From a virus: a stretch of 30,607 nt of DNA. The translations under genes and the position numbers were made by a program. The notes beneath the pieces are model-generated. The model was not told where the DNA came from, searched no databases, and saw only the letters and a list, made by a program, of their open reading frames with translations. Where the stretch lies: positions 1 to 30,607 of the IMG/VR virus record IMGVR_UViG_3300042485_000867. One strand, written 5' to 3'. Position 1 is the first letter of the stretch, and every line of letters begins with the position of its first letter. Of the stretch, positions 30,468-30,607 are shown one piece after another.

Positions 30468-30607
30468 ATGAAAAAAGTAACACAAAAACAATTTAATGAA
30501 TTACTTGATAATGAATTAACAAAAGCATATTGGTATTCAAAATCTTTGTCAAAATCTGAATATTATGAATTTATTGAATTACAAAAACAATTTCTTTTTC
30601 AAGAGTA
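30468..30607 (+). CDS. N-terminal part of small early protein spanning the join
   Basis: ATG 30468 opens an ORF that runs off the right end and continues at position 3 of the window's left end (unique sequence joins 30480 to 1), ending at 143. The complete product is 51 residues. It starts KKVTQKQFNELLDNELTKAY, and no domain is recognised. It follows the 30292 gene by 5 bases and shares its start context. Confidence 0.75.
   Translation, partial: MKKVTQKQFNELLDNELTKAYWYSKSLSKSEYYEFIELQKQFLFQE
30481..30607. repeat. Right copy of 127-bp terminal direct repeat
   Basis: Identical base for base to 1-127. See the left copy for its meaning. Confidence 0.95.

Overview
This window is the complete, or nearly complete, circularised genome of a small tailed double-stranded DNA phage, about 30.48 kb unique. 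The first 127 bases recur exactly as the last 127 bases, and one small gene reads through the join. Every convincing gene is on the + strand. The host is probably a member of the Bacteroidota, most likely a flavobacterium-like organism. The sequence is AT-rich and its starts follow A-rich stretches with almost no Shine-Dalgarno sequences. Several promoters fit the Bacteroidota form TTTG/TTG-N18-22-TAnnTTTG. Several protein types are typical of phages of that phylum: a VirE-N/BT4734-like primase-helicase, a DUF3127 ssDNA-binding protein and a DUF6712-type head protein.

Layout. (1) From about 29.7 kb round the join to 1.75 kb: a 580-base non-coding region with repeats and a promoter, then a chain of tiny early genes, several coupled by ATGA overlaps. 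(2) 1.75-3.45 kb: an orphan C5-cytosine DNA methyltransferase and a small protein with a DnaA domain IV-like helix-turn-helix. (3) 3.45-3.93 kb: a non-coding replication control region. It holds nine copies of an iteron (CGTGACGAT) in both orientations around an AT-rich core, then a short leader RNA predicted to form a pseudoknot plus terminator directly before the replication gene. (4) 3.93-9.36 kb: replication and recombination genes: primase-SF3 helicase, VRR-NUC nuclease, Erf annealing protein, PD-(D/E)XK exonuclease, ssDNA-binding protein, an HTH protein and a sigma-like factor. (5) 9.3-10.2 kb: small accessory genes including a HAD phosphatase. (6) 10.24-28.6 kb: packaging, structure and lysis. 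The order is unusual: terminase, tail chaperone with a probable -1 frameshift, tail tip and fibre, tape measure, then protease, scaffold, capsid and tube, then portal and connectors, then holin, endolysin and spanin. A metallophosphoesterase ends the late operon before a strong terminator.

Working model. Early genes and the methyltransferase are expressed from the promoter near 30.22-30.25 kb. Replication would start at the iteron region, using the primase-helicase and perhaps the DnaA-like protein. The Erf, exonuclease and ssDNA-binding proteins form a recombination set, and the sigma-like factor may switch on late genes. The tape measure and the absence of sheath genes suggest a siphovirus. 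No integrase or recognisable lysogeny cassette was seen.

The most striking points are the origin and pseudoknot-leader region, the frameshift in the tail chaperone, and strong palindrome avoidance. By reading I found no CATG and no ACGT, and all 16 GATC sites lie in the single context TGGATC/GATCCA.
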